Source: Liberibacter brunswickensis (lineage in GTDB: Bacteria > Pseudomonadota > Alphaproteobacteria > Rhizobiales > Rhizobiaceae). From it: a stretch of DNA of 64,000 nucleotides. This document shows, piece after piece, positions 17,970 through 28,262 of the stretch; the stretch's first letter is position 1, and the number at the start of each line of letters is the position of its first letter. Position numbers and translations under genes: made by a program. Location: assembly GCF_036858155.1 (NCBI RefSeq), contig NZ_JAAEJX010000005.1, forward strand, positions 21,832 to 85,831. The letters are read 5' to 3'. The notes beneath the pieces were generated by a model. The model saw only the letters and a list, made by a program, of their open reading frames with translations, had not been told where the DNA came from and ran no database searches.

Positions 17970-19328
17970 TTATAAATTGTATCCGCTACCAATTGCAACA
18001 TATAGATCTACATAGTCTTTTGCCAATTGTTTTTTTGCTATAGATAAATCAATTTTTGCTTTTTCTGTATTATGTTGTATTTCTAATATATCATGCAATG
18101 AATATTTCCCATGTATGTAATTGATCATTGATAATGACGTGGATTTTTCATATAATTCCAAAATATCTTGGTTTTTTATTACATTTTTTTTGTCTTCATC
18201 AACAGATGATAGTGCGTTTTCTACTTCTTTAATAGCATTTAATACTGTTTCTTTCCATGAAATATATTGTTCTTGTGCTAAATATTCAGCTTTACGTATG
18301 TTAGATCTCGTCTTTTTTTGATCAAAAATCGGCATGTATATTGTTGGGCCAAAAGACCAAGTAGTATTATTCCCGGGAAATCTACTATCTCTCGAAAGGG
18401 AGATAGATCCATTTAGTGAAATTGAAGGATAAAGGTCGGATTTTGCTATGCCTATTTTAGCAATATAATCAGTAAGTTTTTTCTCTTGATATCTAATATC
18501 AGGTCTATTTCTAATAAGGTCTGCTGGGATTCCGATATTAACAGGTATGTATAAATTAATTTGAAAAGAATTAGGCTGCCTTTGTATATCATATAAAAAT
18601 TCAGTGGCGGGATAACCAAGAAGAGTGGATATATTATGTACGTTAACACGAAATTCTTTTTCTAGAGGATATATCTCAGATTCAGCTGATTTTATTTCTG
18701 CTTCTATTTTCATAAGAGATAATTTTGATATTGCTCCTTTAGAAAATTTAAGACGATTTAATTCTAGATTTTTTTTGTGTAAATCTAATATTTGATTAGT
18801 GATATATATTCTTTCTTTTAAATGACGTGCATTTATATATGACGATATTAATTTGGAAATAATAGTGAGTTTTGCTATATCTGATTGAGCATATATACCA
18901 TCAAAGTTCGCTTTAGAGCTTTCTGTGTGCTTTTTTTGTCCAAATGGATCAATCTTCCAGTTAGAACTTAATTTTCCTACAGAATTAGTTTCTAATTTTG
19001 GCATAATGTTATGCGATATTGACGTTTGCAAAGAAGGTAGAATTTCGTTTTGAACAGATAATATATTTTCTTTTGCGATATTTATACGTTCTTTTGCTTG
19101 AAGTATTGTGAGATTTTGTTTTAAAGCAATTTGGACAAGTTTATTAAGATAATCATCTTTGAATGATTCCCACCATTTTAGTGTGTCTATATTAGTTGTT
19201 TTTTTTGAATTTCCTATAGAAAATTTTGTGGGTAACATTGGCATTTTAGTCATTGTATATTCGGGACCAATACTGCACGATGCTATCAGTAAAATAAATA
19301 TAAAAAAAAATATTTTTAGATTATTCAT
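17970..19328 (-). CDS. Outer-membrane efflux lipoprotein, NodT/OprM (TolC-like) family
   Basis: The 452-residue protein begins with a lipoprotein signal (lipobox IASC, Cys 18) followed by SIGPEY, the hallmark of NodT/OprM factors. Two OEP repeats follow, each with long periplasmic helices (for example WWESFKDDYLNKLVQIALKQN, and RNRPDIRYQEKKL in the second half). Such trimers form outer-membrane exit ducts for RND or MFS pumps, exporting drugs or secondary products. No pump or adaptor gene lies next to it, so the partner must be encoded elsewhere. Plain TolC lacks the lipobox, which makes NodT the better name. Confidence 0.85.
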   Translation of the reverse strand: MNNLKIFFFIFILLIASCSIGPEYTMTKMPMLPTKFSIGNSKKTTNIDTLKWWESFKDDYLNKLVQIALKQNLTILQAKERINIAKENILSVQNEILPSLQTSISHNIMPKLETNSVGKLSSNWKIDPFGQKKHTESSKANFDGIYAQSDIAKLTIISKLISSYINARHLKERIYITNQILDLHKKNLELNRLKFSKGAISKLSLMKIEAEIKSAESEIYPLEKEFRVNVHNISTLLGYPATEFLYDIQRQPNSFQINLYIPVNIGIPADLIRNRPDIRYQEKKLTDYIAKIGIAKSDLYPSISLNGSISLSRDSRFPGNNTTWSFGPTIYMPIFDQKKTRSNIRKAEYLAQEQYISWKETVLNAIKEVENALSSVDEDKKNVIKNQDILELYEKSTSLSMINYIHGKYSLHDILEIQHNTEKAKIDLSIAKKQLAKDYVDLYVAIGSGYNL

Positions 19329-19699
19329 TGAGATTTTTTAGTTAAATAAAGATACGGTTATTTGTTGTTAATAAATCAATATGCCATATAATTTAAAATA
19401 TTTGGTTTCGCATATTATTACATATGGTTTAAAAGAATATTTCTTGTATTTTAAAAATTATAACTCGTATAAAGATTTTACCTATCTAATACAAAAATAA
19501 GTTTTATTTTCTATGAATAGGAATGCGGTATCAAATTTATTTTTTCAAATTTGGAAAAGGTATTTCCGTAACTAGTTGTTGGAAAATATAGAAATGATAG
19601 GTTTTTATATAGCAAGCATTTAGAACATGTTTTTTAATAATGTAAAATAAGTGACATAAACAACTTATTTCCCTTTGTTTTTAAAAAATTAAATCATGA
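19329..19699. other. Intergenic region, about 370 bp
   Basis: AT-rich spacer upstream of the efflux gene and downstream of tRNA-Cys (both minus strand). It probably contains the efflux gene promoter; no ORF or structured RNA is recognised. Confidence 0.4.
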
Positions 19700-19773
19700 T
19701 GGAGGCCTCGCCCAGAATCGAACTGGGGTTGAAGGATTTGCAGTCCTCTGCGTAACCATTCCGCCACGAGGCC
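19700..19773 (-). tRNA. tRNA-Cys(GCA)
   Basis: The reverse strand forms a complete cloverleaf with encoded CCA: acceptor GGCCTCG/CGAGGCC, D-loop with GG, anticodon stem AGGAC and loop TGCAAAT (anticodon GCA, Cys), and a T-arm with CCCAG/CTGGG around TTCGATT. The stems pair normally and no introns or extra bases are seen. Confidence 0.95.
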
Positions 19774-20367
19774 AAAGATATAAAATTAAAACAAAGAGAG
19801 TATAAAACTTCTTTTAAAGACTTAGTACTTAGTAATGAAAATCGATGCCTGATAATAACAGCAAACATTTTATCTAGCAAGGATAAATTTAGTTAACATA
19901 AAATATTAATAATTCAAAAATTAAGTTTGTCTATAATCAAATATAACATTTATAATGATAGGAACAATTATAAAATATGTGTAATTTTCAATAAGTGATC
20001 TTTATATTAATCATATTTTATCGTTATTAATTATTTTTTAAAATAATATTCCCGTTATAAAGACAAAGTTGTGAAGTATTAACAATTTATTAAAATTATT
20101 AAATATTTTGGTTTATTTTTAAAAGTGATTTTTATATAGTTTATGGTAATTACTTAGACGATTCTTGGGATTTTTATATTTTTCAAGAGAAAATTATAAC
20201 GTTTAGGTTTTTTGAGAGGTAAATGAATATGAGTATGAATTTAGATATGAATATGAGATGTATTTCTTTATTCGGAAATTACTAGTTAATTTGATGTTGT
20301 AGTTTATGGCGTTTAAAAATTTATAATTAATAGCACTTTGTTTTATAGTGCTTTAAAGGGGATGAAA
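19774..20367. other. Intergenic region, about 590 bp
   Basis: Very AT-rich region before popZ. A short direct repetition of ATGAATATGAG-like units (20222-20260) is seen but no supported ORF. It should contain the popZ-valS promoter. Confidence 0.4.
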
Positions 20368-21060
20368 ATGGTTCAATATAATGCTGTGTCCGAACCATCT
20401 ATGGAAGAAATAGTTAATTCTATTCGTAGAATATTAGAAAATAATGACCAAGAGTTTACCTCTTCTAACAATGTGCAGACTCAAGTTCAAGAGCGCCAAG
20501 ACAATGTTGAGGGAAAAGAAGATGTCGTTCAAGAAGATAATAGTTCAAATAATACTATCTTTACAGATCATAATTCTCGCTTGAGAAAATATAGTTCGGA
20601 ACTTCCTCAACAGGAAAAAGTATCACTTTCTGATATTGCAGCTCGTGTTCGTGCTGAAGCAAGAGGTAAAACTTATGAAAGTGTAGTTGATGATGTATAT
20701 TCTCAAGGTGTATCAGTAGGGGAAACTTCTCAGGATAAGTCCTTGAATAAGGATATTCCCTCAAGTTCAGATCTTAATGTACCGTTAAAAGAATCAATTA
20801 ATTCTTCTGTTGTCTCGGATGTTAGTAAGGAAGAAGATCAGATGCTTATTTCGTCTGATATTGGCGATAAAGTTTCTGCTTCTTTTGATCAGTTAGTAAA
20901 GGCTCTTAAAGAATCTGGTAGTCGTTCCCTTGACCAGATTTCTATAGATTTATTACGTCCTATGCTTCGTGAATGGTTAGATGATAATTTGCCAGGAATC
21001 GTAGAAAGGCTTGTACGAGAAGAGATAGAAAGAATTGCAAGAGGTCCTGTTAGACGTTAA
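20368..21060 (+). CDS. popZ: PopZ-like polar organising protein (DUF2497)
   Basis: The 230-residue protein has the two conserved ends of the PopZ family: an N-terminal helix (EPSMEEIVNSIRRIL) and a C-terminal block (LLRPMLREWLDDNLPGIVERLVREEIERIARG). They are joined by an acidic, low-complexity linker of about 150 residues. PopZ self-assembles at the cell pole, anchors the chromosome origin and recruits cell-cycle regulators. I choose ATG 20368, preceded by AAGGGG, over TTG 20338. The position just before valS is conserved in alphaproteobacteria. Confidence 0.85.
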   Translation: MVQYNAVSEPSMEEIVNSIRRILENNDQEFTSSNNVQTQVQERQDNVEGKEDVVQEDNSSNNTIFTDHNSRLRKYSSELPQQEKVSLSDIAARVRAEARGKTYESVVDDVYSQGVSVGETSQDKSLNKDIPSSSDLNVPLKESINSSVVSDVSKEEDQMLISSDIGDKVSASFDQLVKALKESGSRSLDQISIDLLRPMLREWLDDNLPGIVERLVREEIERIARGPVRR

Positions 21061-21147
21061 TATTTATAATTTCTTTTAGTCTTTACATGCATATGTTTTC
21101 CATGTGAAATCATGATAAGGTTGTTATTTTTTGATTGTTTTTAGTAT

Positions 21148-23991
21148 ATGATAGATAAAACATATGACTTCTGTTCAGTAGAAAAAAGAAGCTTAGAAAA
21201 ATGGCATTCTATAGATGCGTTTCGCATGGGCGCTAATGCTAATACAGATTCAGAGTCATTTTGTATTGCTATGCCTCCGCCTAATGTAACGGGATCGTTG
21301 CATATGGGTCATGCTTTTAATAGTACTATACAAGATATCATCGTTCGTTTTGAACGTATGAGGGGAAAGAATGTTCTTTGGCAACCAGGTATGGATCATG
21401 CTGGTATTGCCACTCAGATAACAGTTGAGTCTCGTTTACTGTCAGAATCTTCTCGCACTAGAGATTGTATTGGACGTCAGGCTTTTATTGAAAAAGTTTG
21501 GGAGTGGAAAGAAAAATCAGGAGGATCGATTCTCAGCCAATTAAAAAGATTGGGTGCATCATGTGATTGGTCCCGTGAGAGATTCACGATGGATCAAGGA
21601 ATGTCCAAAGCAGTTATCCATGCTTTTGTTACTCTTTATAAAGATGGTTTGATTTATAAAGATAAAAGAATTAGTAATTGGGATCCATATCTTAAAACTT
21701 CTGTTTCTGATCTTGAAGTAATTCAATATGAAGTTAATGGTAGTTTGTGGTACTTACGTTATCCATTAGTTGATGGATCCACTTATCGTTATCCGATTAA
21801 GTTTGATGATGATGAAAATCCAACTGAGTGGGAGATTCGTGATTACGTTGTTGTATCTACGACTCGTCCAGAAACAATATTTGGAGATGTTGCCGTTATT
21901 GTTCATCCTGATGATTGTCGTTATAAAGATCTTGTTGGAAAGTATTTAAAACTTCCTATAGTTGGTCGTGTTATCCCTGTTATATGTGATTCTTATCCTA
22001 ATCCTGAATTCGGATCTGGAGTGGTCAAAGTAACTCCTGCACATGATTTTAATGACTTCGAAGTAGCAAAGTGTCATAAATTAGATTTAATTAATATTTT
22101 GACTCCTCAGGCAAAAATTTTTCTATTAAAAAATGATAGTTTCTTAAAAGATATCGTTATTTCAAACGATGAAATAAATGATATTATCAATTATTTTGAT
22201 GGTTTAGATTGTATTGAAGCTCGTTCGAAAGTAGTTTCATTCCTTGAAAAAAATAATTTACTTGATAAAGTTGAATCTTATAAGCACGTAGTACCTCGCT
22301 GTGAGCGTAGTGGTGTAATTATCGAACCTCGTATAACAGAACAGTGGTATCTTAATGCTAAAGTCTTATCAGAACCTGCTGTTCGTTCAGTAAAAAATTC
22401 TCGTACAAGTTTTATTCCTAAATCTTGGGATAAGAGTTATTATGAATGGCTAGATAATATTCAGCCTTGGTGTATTTCACGTCAGATTTGGTGGGGACAT
22501 CAAATTCCTGTTTGGTATGGTCCTGATGGAAAACTCTTCGTAGAAGTTACTGAAGAAGATGCTTTGCGTTCTGCTATTGATTATTATACAGAGCAAAATA
22601 ATGAAATTACTATAAGCATGCAAAAAATGATTCAAGAGGGAAGTATATCAAGTTTTTTAAAACGTGATGAAGATGTATTAGATACTTGGTTTTCTTCTGC
22701 CCTTTGGCCTTTTGCATCTCTTGGATGGCCAGAACATACTACTGAATTAAAGAATTATTATCCTACAAATGTTGTCGTAACTGGATTCGATATTTTATTT
22801 TTCTGGATCGCTCGTATGATGATGATGGGTTTGTATTTCATGAAAAATACTGAAGGAGAGGGAATTGAACCTTTCCAAATAGTTTATATGCATGCTCTAA
22901 TTAGAGATAAAAATGGACAAAAAATGTCTAAATCTAGAGGCAATGTTATAGATCCAATTGATTTAATAGATCAATATGGTGCAGATGCTTTGAGATTTTA
23001 TTTTTCTATTATGGCAGTCCAAGGACGTGATATTAAGTTAGATTTAGAACGTGTTGTTGGTTATCGTAATTTTATAACGAAACTTTGGAATTCTATACGC
23101 TTTGCAAAGATGAAAGATGCAAAACATAGTGTTTCTTTTATACCTCAAAATGTAGAGTGGGTTATTAATAAATGGATTATTGCACGACTTGCTGTTGTGA
23201 TCAATGAGGTTACTATAGGAATGGAGAATCGTCGTTTTAACGATGTATCTGCCGTTTTATATCGTTTCGTATGGAATGAGTTATGTGATTGGTACTTGGA
23301 ATTTATTAAATCAATTCTCAATCAAGAAGATGAAAAAGTAGTTTTTGAAACTTTATCATGTTTTTCGTATGTACTATATAATGTATGTAAGTTGTTACAT
23401 CCGATTATACCATTTGTTACAGAAGAACTTTATGCTTATATCTCTCCATATGATGATAATAAAAAGAAAGATTGTTTATGCCATGTGCATTGGCCATCGC
23501 TTGTTTTTGATGACTGTTCATCTGTAGAAGAGGTTAATTGGATTATTAAATTAATTTCTGAAGTTCGTTCTGTACGTACAGAGATGAACGTACCATTAAA
23601 AGCAGTGATACCATTAGTTTTTGTCAATATAGATCCACTTATGCGAGATAGGTTAGTATGTCATAAGCATATTATTAATCGTTTATCTTCTGGAAATATT
23701 GTTTTTAAAGATTATCCTCCAGATCATTCAATTCAAATCGTTCTTGATGGTATGATATTCTTTTTGCAAATTGGTGATTTCATTGATTTTGTTAAAGAAA
23801 AATCTCGTCTTGAAAAATCTCTTAAAAAAGTAACTAGTGAACTATATTCTATTAAAAAAAGATTAGATAATAAATCTTTTATAGAAAAAGCTCCTCCTGA
23901 AGTTTTACAGTTAGAAAAAGAGAAACTTGCTAAGATTAAAAAGAAAAAACAATCCTTGGATATCTCTCTTAAGCGAATAGAATCTTTTTAA
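21148..23991 (+). CDS. valS: Valyl-tRNA synthetase
   Basis: A class Ia synthetase of 947 residues. The HIGH-type motif is HMGH at 52-55 within PPPNVTGSLHMGH. An editing domain lies in the middle (STTRPETIFGD, HPDD), and KMSKS occurs in GQKMSKSRGNVIDP. The anticodon domain and a C-terminal coiled-coil arm (about 880-947, Lys/Glu rich) are present. Length and all key motifs are normal. It follows popZ by 87 bp and may share its transcript. Confidence 0.96.
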   Translation: MIDKTYDFCSVEKRSLEKWHSIDAFRMGANANTDSESFCIAMPPPNVTGSLHMGHAFNSTIQDIIVRFERMRGKNVLWQPGMDHAGIATQITVESRLLSESSRTRDCIGRQAFIEKVWEWKEKSGGSILSQLKRLGASCDWSRERFTMDQGMSKAVIHAFVTLYKDGLIYKDKRISNWDPYLKTSVSDLEVIQYEVNGSLWYLRYPLVDGSTYRYPIKFDDDENPTEWEIRDYVVVSTTRPETIFGDVAVIVHPDDCRYKDLVGKYLKLPIVGRVIPVICDSYPNPEFGSGVVKVTPAHDFNDFEVAKCHKLDLINILTPQAKIFLLKNDSFLKDIVISNDEINDIINYFDGLDCIEARSKVVSFLEKNNLLDKVESYKHVVPRCERSGVIIEPRITEQWYLNAKVLSEPAVRSVKNSRTSFIPKSWDKSYYEWLDNIQPWCISRQIWWGHQIPVWYGPDGKLFVEVTEEDALRSAIDYYTEQNNEITISMQKMIQEGSISSFLKRDEDVLDTWFSSALWPFASLGWPEHTTELKNYYPTNVVVTGFDILFFWIARMMMMGLYFMKNTEGEGIEPFQIVYMHALIRDKNGQKMSKSRGNVIDPIDLIDQYGADALRFYFSIMAVQGRDIKLDLERVVGYRNFITKLWNSIRFAKMKDAKHSVSFIPQNVEWVINKWIIARLAVVINEVTIGMENRRFNDVSAVLYRFVWNELCDWYLEFIKSILNQEDEKVVFETLSCFSYVLYNVCKLLHPIIPFVTEELYAYISPYDDNKKKDCLCHVHWPSLVFDDCSSVEEVNWIIKLISEVRSVRTEMNVPLKAVIPLVFVNIDPLMRDRLVCHKHIINRLSSGNIVFKDYPPDHSIQIVLDGMIFFLQIGDFIDFVKEKSRLEKSLKKVTSELYSIKKRLDNKSFIEKAPPEVLQLEKEKLAKIKKKKQSLDISLKRIESF

Positions 23992-24544
23992 AAATCTACA
24001 TTATTTTATTTAGAATATAAAAACATAGTAAAATAAATACATAACTGTAATGTTTTATTATTCAAAATATTTTTTCTCCATAAAATAACTGAATACAATT
24101 GACGATATATAAAACAGTAAATTGAAATTTAGCATAGCCTAATTGTATCAAAATATAAAAAATAGTTATTTTAATTGCTACAAATTTAGTAATTAATATG
24201 CTCTTAATTATCGTTTGATTTCACTAGCATAAGACATGATTTTGATATTCTGTATATCTATGCCATTTCCATATTTTCTCCTCTATACTTTGATAATGTC
24301 ACCCATCTAATGCCAATACACAATACACCGCTATAAATTCCAAATCATAATTATTGTCATCGGAACTTAACGAAATTTTATTTTTTTCTACCTTTATTGG
24401 TTGCATGCTTGTTTCAGGTTGGAGGTATTATTATCGAATAATTTCTATATATCAATGCAATTAACGAAATCATTAGATAAATTATTTTATAAAGAAGGGT
24501 ATAATCAACTTTATTAAATCTCTGATTTAAGATATAAAAGTAGT
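23992..24544. other. Intergenic region at the left border of the accessory island
   Basis: About 550 bp without a supported gene. The final ~65 bp resemble the leader of the intact repressor at 1619, so the right end belongs to the duplicated unit. No tRNA or attachment repeat is evident at the valS side. Confidence 0.4.
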
Positions 24545-25278
24545 ATGAAAAAAGTTATCAAAAACATTATTGATTGGTCTGAAATAGGGGTAAGATTTAA
24601 ACAGTTTCGAAAATCCCTAGATCTAAGCCAAGAGAAGATGGGAAAGCTAGCCAATCAGACTTGTAGTTCTATTAGTCAGTTTGAGTTAGGGTCTACCCCC
24701 GCCAGCACCTAACTACGCCTTATTCTTACGTAACGATTTGGTGCGTCTTTCGATTGGCTATATGACGGTGTTGAAAACCTAGTATCTGAAAGAGATAAAG
24801 TTAAAAAAAGATCTTTAGATGCTAAAGCTATAGGGATGAGAATTAAAGAAAATAGACAAGAAAAAGAGGATTAACGCATAAACAGTTTGCGGAACTGATC
24901 GGGGTTGGCTGGAAAGCAATAGCTAATTACGAATATGGATATTGTAAGCCTGAAATTAAAACCGCCCTTAAAATCAAAAGAGCTTTAAACAAACCTTTAG
25001 ATTGGATCTATTTTGGTGATGAGTGTATCACACCTAAAAAAGGAGGGATCAATAAACCTACAATTGAACAGAAACCTTATATACCCCTAAAACAAGTTAG
25101 AAAAGAGCTGAAAGAGAAAGTTATGTCTTATGTTAAACTAGATACTAACGCACTTTCGCTATTAGCCACTCGGTTACAAATGGAAAATAAGGCTAATACA
25201 ACTAATGATAAAAATATAACTAACATACTACACAACATAGTCTCATCGGACTTCATGAAAAAATCAAGCGATTTGTGA
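24545..25278 (+). pseudogene. Broken second copy of the double-HTH repressor
   Basis: Alignment by eye to the intact gene at 1619-2311 shows one extra base near 24711 (stop TAA just after the ACC codon), a compensating one-base loss near 24740, and another one-base loss near 24863, before a normal C-terminal part ending TGA 25276-25278. Both HTH regions are recognisable, but the second carries a different recognition helix (LIGVGWKAIANYEYGY against LIGLTHAGISNMENGH). The last ~250 bp (24943-25188) are almost identical to 2015-2260 apart from a 3-bp deletion and a few substitutions. It cannot make a full protein now. Confidence 0.8.
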
Positions 25279-25420
25279 GCGGTCTGGCAAAATTTTTTAC
25301 TATTTTCAAATAATCTTCGTATCATATTTTCAAACAGTTAGACAGGTATAATAATGGAAATATACAACATAATAACCAAAAGTGTTCTTTATATCAGATA
25401 ATCTTTAAGCTTGATAAAAT

Positions 25421-25585
25421 ATGTATATGGATATGGTGTTTTTTTATACCTTCGTATGTGTCATAATCGCTGGTGTACGTATTTTCAAGAAAAAAGTTCC
25501 GAAGGGTTTTAAGTTGGTGGAGAAAACTATTGTATCACAATGGCGTGAATCAAGTTTAAGTATATTGCAAATGTATTGTAAATAA
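25421..25585 (+). pseudogene. Short fragment resembling the N-terminus of a band-7/SPFH protein
   Basis: ATG 25421 opens 54 codons: a single membrane helix (MVFFYTFVCVIIAGVRIF) followed by VPKGFKLVEKTIV, then unrelated sequence to TAA 25583-25585. Full SPFH (QmcA-type) proteins start with the same order, a membrane anchor then a VPQG-like turn and a V-E-R stretch. Here the several-hundred-residue remainder is missing, so this is most likely a remnant. Resemblance is short and by eye only. Confidence 0.3.
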
Positions 25586-26597
25586 TACTTTTCTGTTCCG
25601 TTACCTTTTCCTTGCTTTTATACTTTTTGCATCACCGTTTTGTAGTGATATTGCTTATCTTTAGCATTAGCCATCTCTATCGTTGAAGAGGGATTGAAAA
25701 TGAAAGAAAGAGAATTTGAAGAAAAATTTAAAATAAAAGACAGAGAGTTTGATAAGGAACAAATTATGTAATTGAAAATAAAAGAAAATTCATTAGAGAA
25801 AATGTGGACGATAAGCAAGGGAAGATTCCAGCCAAATAACATAATTCTAATAACTTAAAAATACTATCATCATAATCTATTTATTAGTTTTTAAGGTGAT
25901 TTTGCTTTTTTACGTCTTATTTAGAGATAAAAATAAAGATGGTAACCAAGTTTTCAAATTTCCTTACTAATACGTTTTGCGTAAAAATAGAATAAATCCC
26001 GAGGAATCATACGCGTGGAATTTATAATAGTTTGATTACTATTATTATCACTTGATTAACTATATTTATATTCCACTACTGCATAAATCACTTATTGGAT
26101 ATAAATTGCAACGTATACTGTTTCTACTGCGTTAGAACTATATTGCTTTTGAAGATTTTGAAAGTTCTTCACTAAAATTATGCTGAAAAGAGATTTGGTT
26201 AGTAGTCTTCCTTGGTTTTTTATATACAACTTTTATGGTATATAAGTTATAAATTATTAAACATTCTGTAAAGTAAACCAAGCATATCTTATTCATAATA
26301 TTTAGTTATAAAAATCTAGTTTACTTTATCGTCAAGTGATTAGTAACTATTGTTATTTAATTTTATCAAATGTTATTTTTGTTGTCTAAATATCTCCCAA
26401 TAGACATCAATGTAGAACAAAAGATTTTCAGTATGATGATATCTGATCAGTATAGGATTATTTTTACCTATTTTGTTATGGATCCATTCTATTCAGAAAA
26501 GTATATCTTTTATATTGGTTTTTGGTGTATAGGTATAATATTTAAGAAGATACTGTAAAGTTGGTAATAACTAATTTATTTATCTCTGTCTTAAACC
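25586..26597. other. Decayed region without a supported gene, about 1 kb
   Basis: Around 25660-25857 the plus strand has a charged coiled-coil-like frame (containing MKEREFEEKF and IKDREFDKEQ) broken by a TAA, suggesting an old phage-type gene. A 62-codon plus frame at 26370-26558 is hydrophobic but has no family signal. The rest is AT-rich and shows no structure I can name. Confidence 0.4.
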
Positions 26598-26813
26598 CTA
26601 AACAATCCTTTTCCGACTAAATACCAAGAACCAACAACTGTTGAAGACATAGATGCCATGACAAGCCCCGAATTTAACATCAATGACTTTCACAAGGAAA
26701 TTTAAATCTACAATCTGAGTAATTAAAAATACAGATACTAACATAAGCCAATAGATAGTAATCTTAAAAGCTTTATTATTATAGGTAAAACGCAAATATT
26801 TATCTTCCTCCAA
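26598..26813 (-). CDS. Small membrane protein, hypothetical
   Basis: The frame encodes about 64-71 residues with one or two hydrophobic helices (ITIYWLMLVSVFLITQIV and GIYVFNSCWFLVF). GGAGG sits just before the TTG at 26793-26795, which may be the real start, rather than the more upstream TTG at 26813. It follows the broken ORF at 26815-27210 at once, as in a small operon. No family recognised; it may be a relic of a phage lysis or island gene. Confidence 0.3.
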   Translation of the reverse strand: MEEDKYLRFTYNNKAFKITIYWLMLVSVFLITQIVDLNFLVKVIDVKFGACHGIYVFNSCWFLVFSRKRIV

Positions 26814-26814
26814 A

Positions 26815-27210
26815 CTATTTTGCTTTTGCTTTCTCTTGTCTTAAGGATGACTGCATCGCTTTTTCAAGAAGTATATTTGCAGATTCGAATGTCTTATCTA
26901 TATCTATCCCCCATATTAATACCTATTTTCAAATGACAAAATATCTTCGGGGATAATGGTTTTATTATTTAAAGGATTAGAAGGATCGTAGTACTGTTTC
27001 CATGCTCTCCCATTTTTTTGGGTTAAATCACTTAATTTATTAACTGAATGGTGTTGATATTTCTCCTAGATATATTCCATTTCATTAATCACGTAATTAT
27101 CGTATTGATTGGGAAAATTTGAAATGCTAAATCTATAGGTATAGTAATGCGATAATTTCCGAAATACTTTAATCTATGATAAATACCAGCAAAAAATAGA
27201 CCTTTCTTCT
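26815..27210 (-). pseudogene. Fragmented hypothetical gene with amber and frameshifts
   Basis: Reading the minus strand, coherent hydrophilic segments occur in linked frames: KKGLFFAGIYHRLKYFGNYR, then after a frame change NFPNQYDNYVINEMEYI, an in-frame TAG, EKYQHHSVNKLSDLTQKNG and DPSNPLNNKTIIPEDIL. After a second frame change comes IDIDKTFESANILLEKAMQ, ending TAG at 26815-26817. Together they look like one protein of roughly 130 residues damaged at three points. The upstream frame 27209-27406 ends in TAG directly before this and may be its N-terminal part. Function unknown. Confidence 0.35.
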
Positions 27211-27528
27211 AGGCTTGGGGTTTTTTATTAACGTAAGATCGTTTCTTATCTAAAATAATATTGCAATGTGCGAAATAAATTAGTTTTTGTCTATTCAAAT
27301 GTTGGGGTGAAGATCGGCATCTATACTCTTTTTCGAAGAAGAAATTTGATAAAGCAAGGAAAAGAGAAGGGTGGTCTTTTCTATTCTGAATACTGAGCTC
27401 TATCACTTTTTGGTAATGTAGACATCATGGTGCATTCTCTCGTCTCTAATTCAATGGTTTTTCATAAATTAGTATATTAATAAAAAACCATTACCTTACT
27501 TAACTCCCTTGATGTATGAACGAAATAG

Positions 27529-27979
27529 TTAATAAGAGATGGATTTAGATCTTTTTTCTTTCTTCATTAGATGATATACCGTTATTCTAGCAATTATATA
27601 TGATGCAACATAATAATAAGCCCAATAAATGCTATAACACGGTATCGACGCCAACTGACAAAAAGCAAAAAGAACAAGAAATCCTAAAACGATTTTAGCC
27701 CATATAGTTTCATGGAAATGTTTATATATTACATATAAGCATACACCTCCAATATATGGAGCATATAACATCAATATGTATGATGGTACAAATAGTACCA
27801 CTATTATCCATGATGGACAAAACAATTGGGATGAAACAAATATATTACAAATCGTACCGACAAGGATGATAAAAATATGCACTATAATAGGAATACCAAA
27901 CCATAACCACCAAAAGGTATAAGCTAGACTTTCTTCTCCTTTCAATCCTTTTTTGAATCTATCTATCTATGCTAAACAT
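27529..27979 (-). pseudogene. Multi-pass membrane protein, frameshifted near its start by a tetranucleotide repeat
   Basis: The long frame (27529-27945) encodes a protein with about four membrane helices (for example FGIPIIVHIFIILVGTI and IVVLFVPSYILMLY) and a basic tail KKEKRSKS. Its own TTG start is poor. A much better start, ATG 27977-27979 with GGAG 11 bp before it, lies upstream but runs into TAG after MFSIDR. Between them is an ATCT repeat, three units plus AT (27957-27970). Removing one 4-bp unit would join the frames as MFSIDRFKKGLKGEES. Either the gene is recently broken or its expression switches by repeat slippage. Family unknown. Confidence 0.5.
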
Positions 27980-28165
27980 TTTATTTTCTCCATTCATACT
28001 TCAAAAGCTAGTTGCACTCGTATGCAACTTTCACTTATTTGAGTCAAATAGCTAATGGCATTTAATTACTAATTAGTTTTAAAAAATAGGGGTTATCCCA
28101 AACTTTAATAGGGAAGACCTTTCTTTATAAAAAAACAGAGTTAAATCAATAAGTTATAACTTATC

Positions 28166-28241
28166 TGGTGACCCCTGCAGGATTCGAACCTGCGACATCC
28201 TGCTTAGAAGGCAGGCGCTCTATCCACTGAGCTAAGGAGCC
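28166..28241 (-). tRNA. tRNA-Arg(UCU)
   Basis: The reverse strand is a complete cloverleaf with encoded CCA: acceptor GGCTCCT/AGGGGTC, D-arm GCTC/GAGC, anticodon loop CTTCTAA (TCT, Arg) in stem CTGC/GCAG, and T-arm GCAGG/CCTGC around TTCGAAT. It borders the right side of the decayed island, a frequent site for integration. Confidence 0.95.
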
Positions 28242-28262
28242 AAGTTTTTGTTTTAAAATATA

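Noticed and set aside
17970..19328. TolC
   Set aside because: The lipobox at Cys 18 and the SIGPEY segment are typical of NodT/OprM lipoproteins, not of TolC.
25618..25842. 74-codon minus-strand frame rich in Phe, Ser and Ile
   Set aside because: It is the complement of a charged, Lys/Glu-rich plus-strand remnant, which explains its composition.
26370..26558. 62-codon hydrophobic plus-strand frame
   Set aside because: No ribosome site, no family features, inside a region of decay; hydrophobic frames are expected from T-rich DNA.
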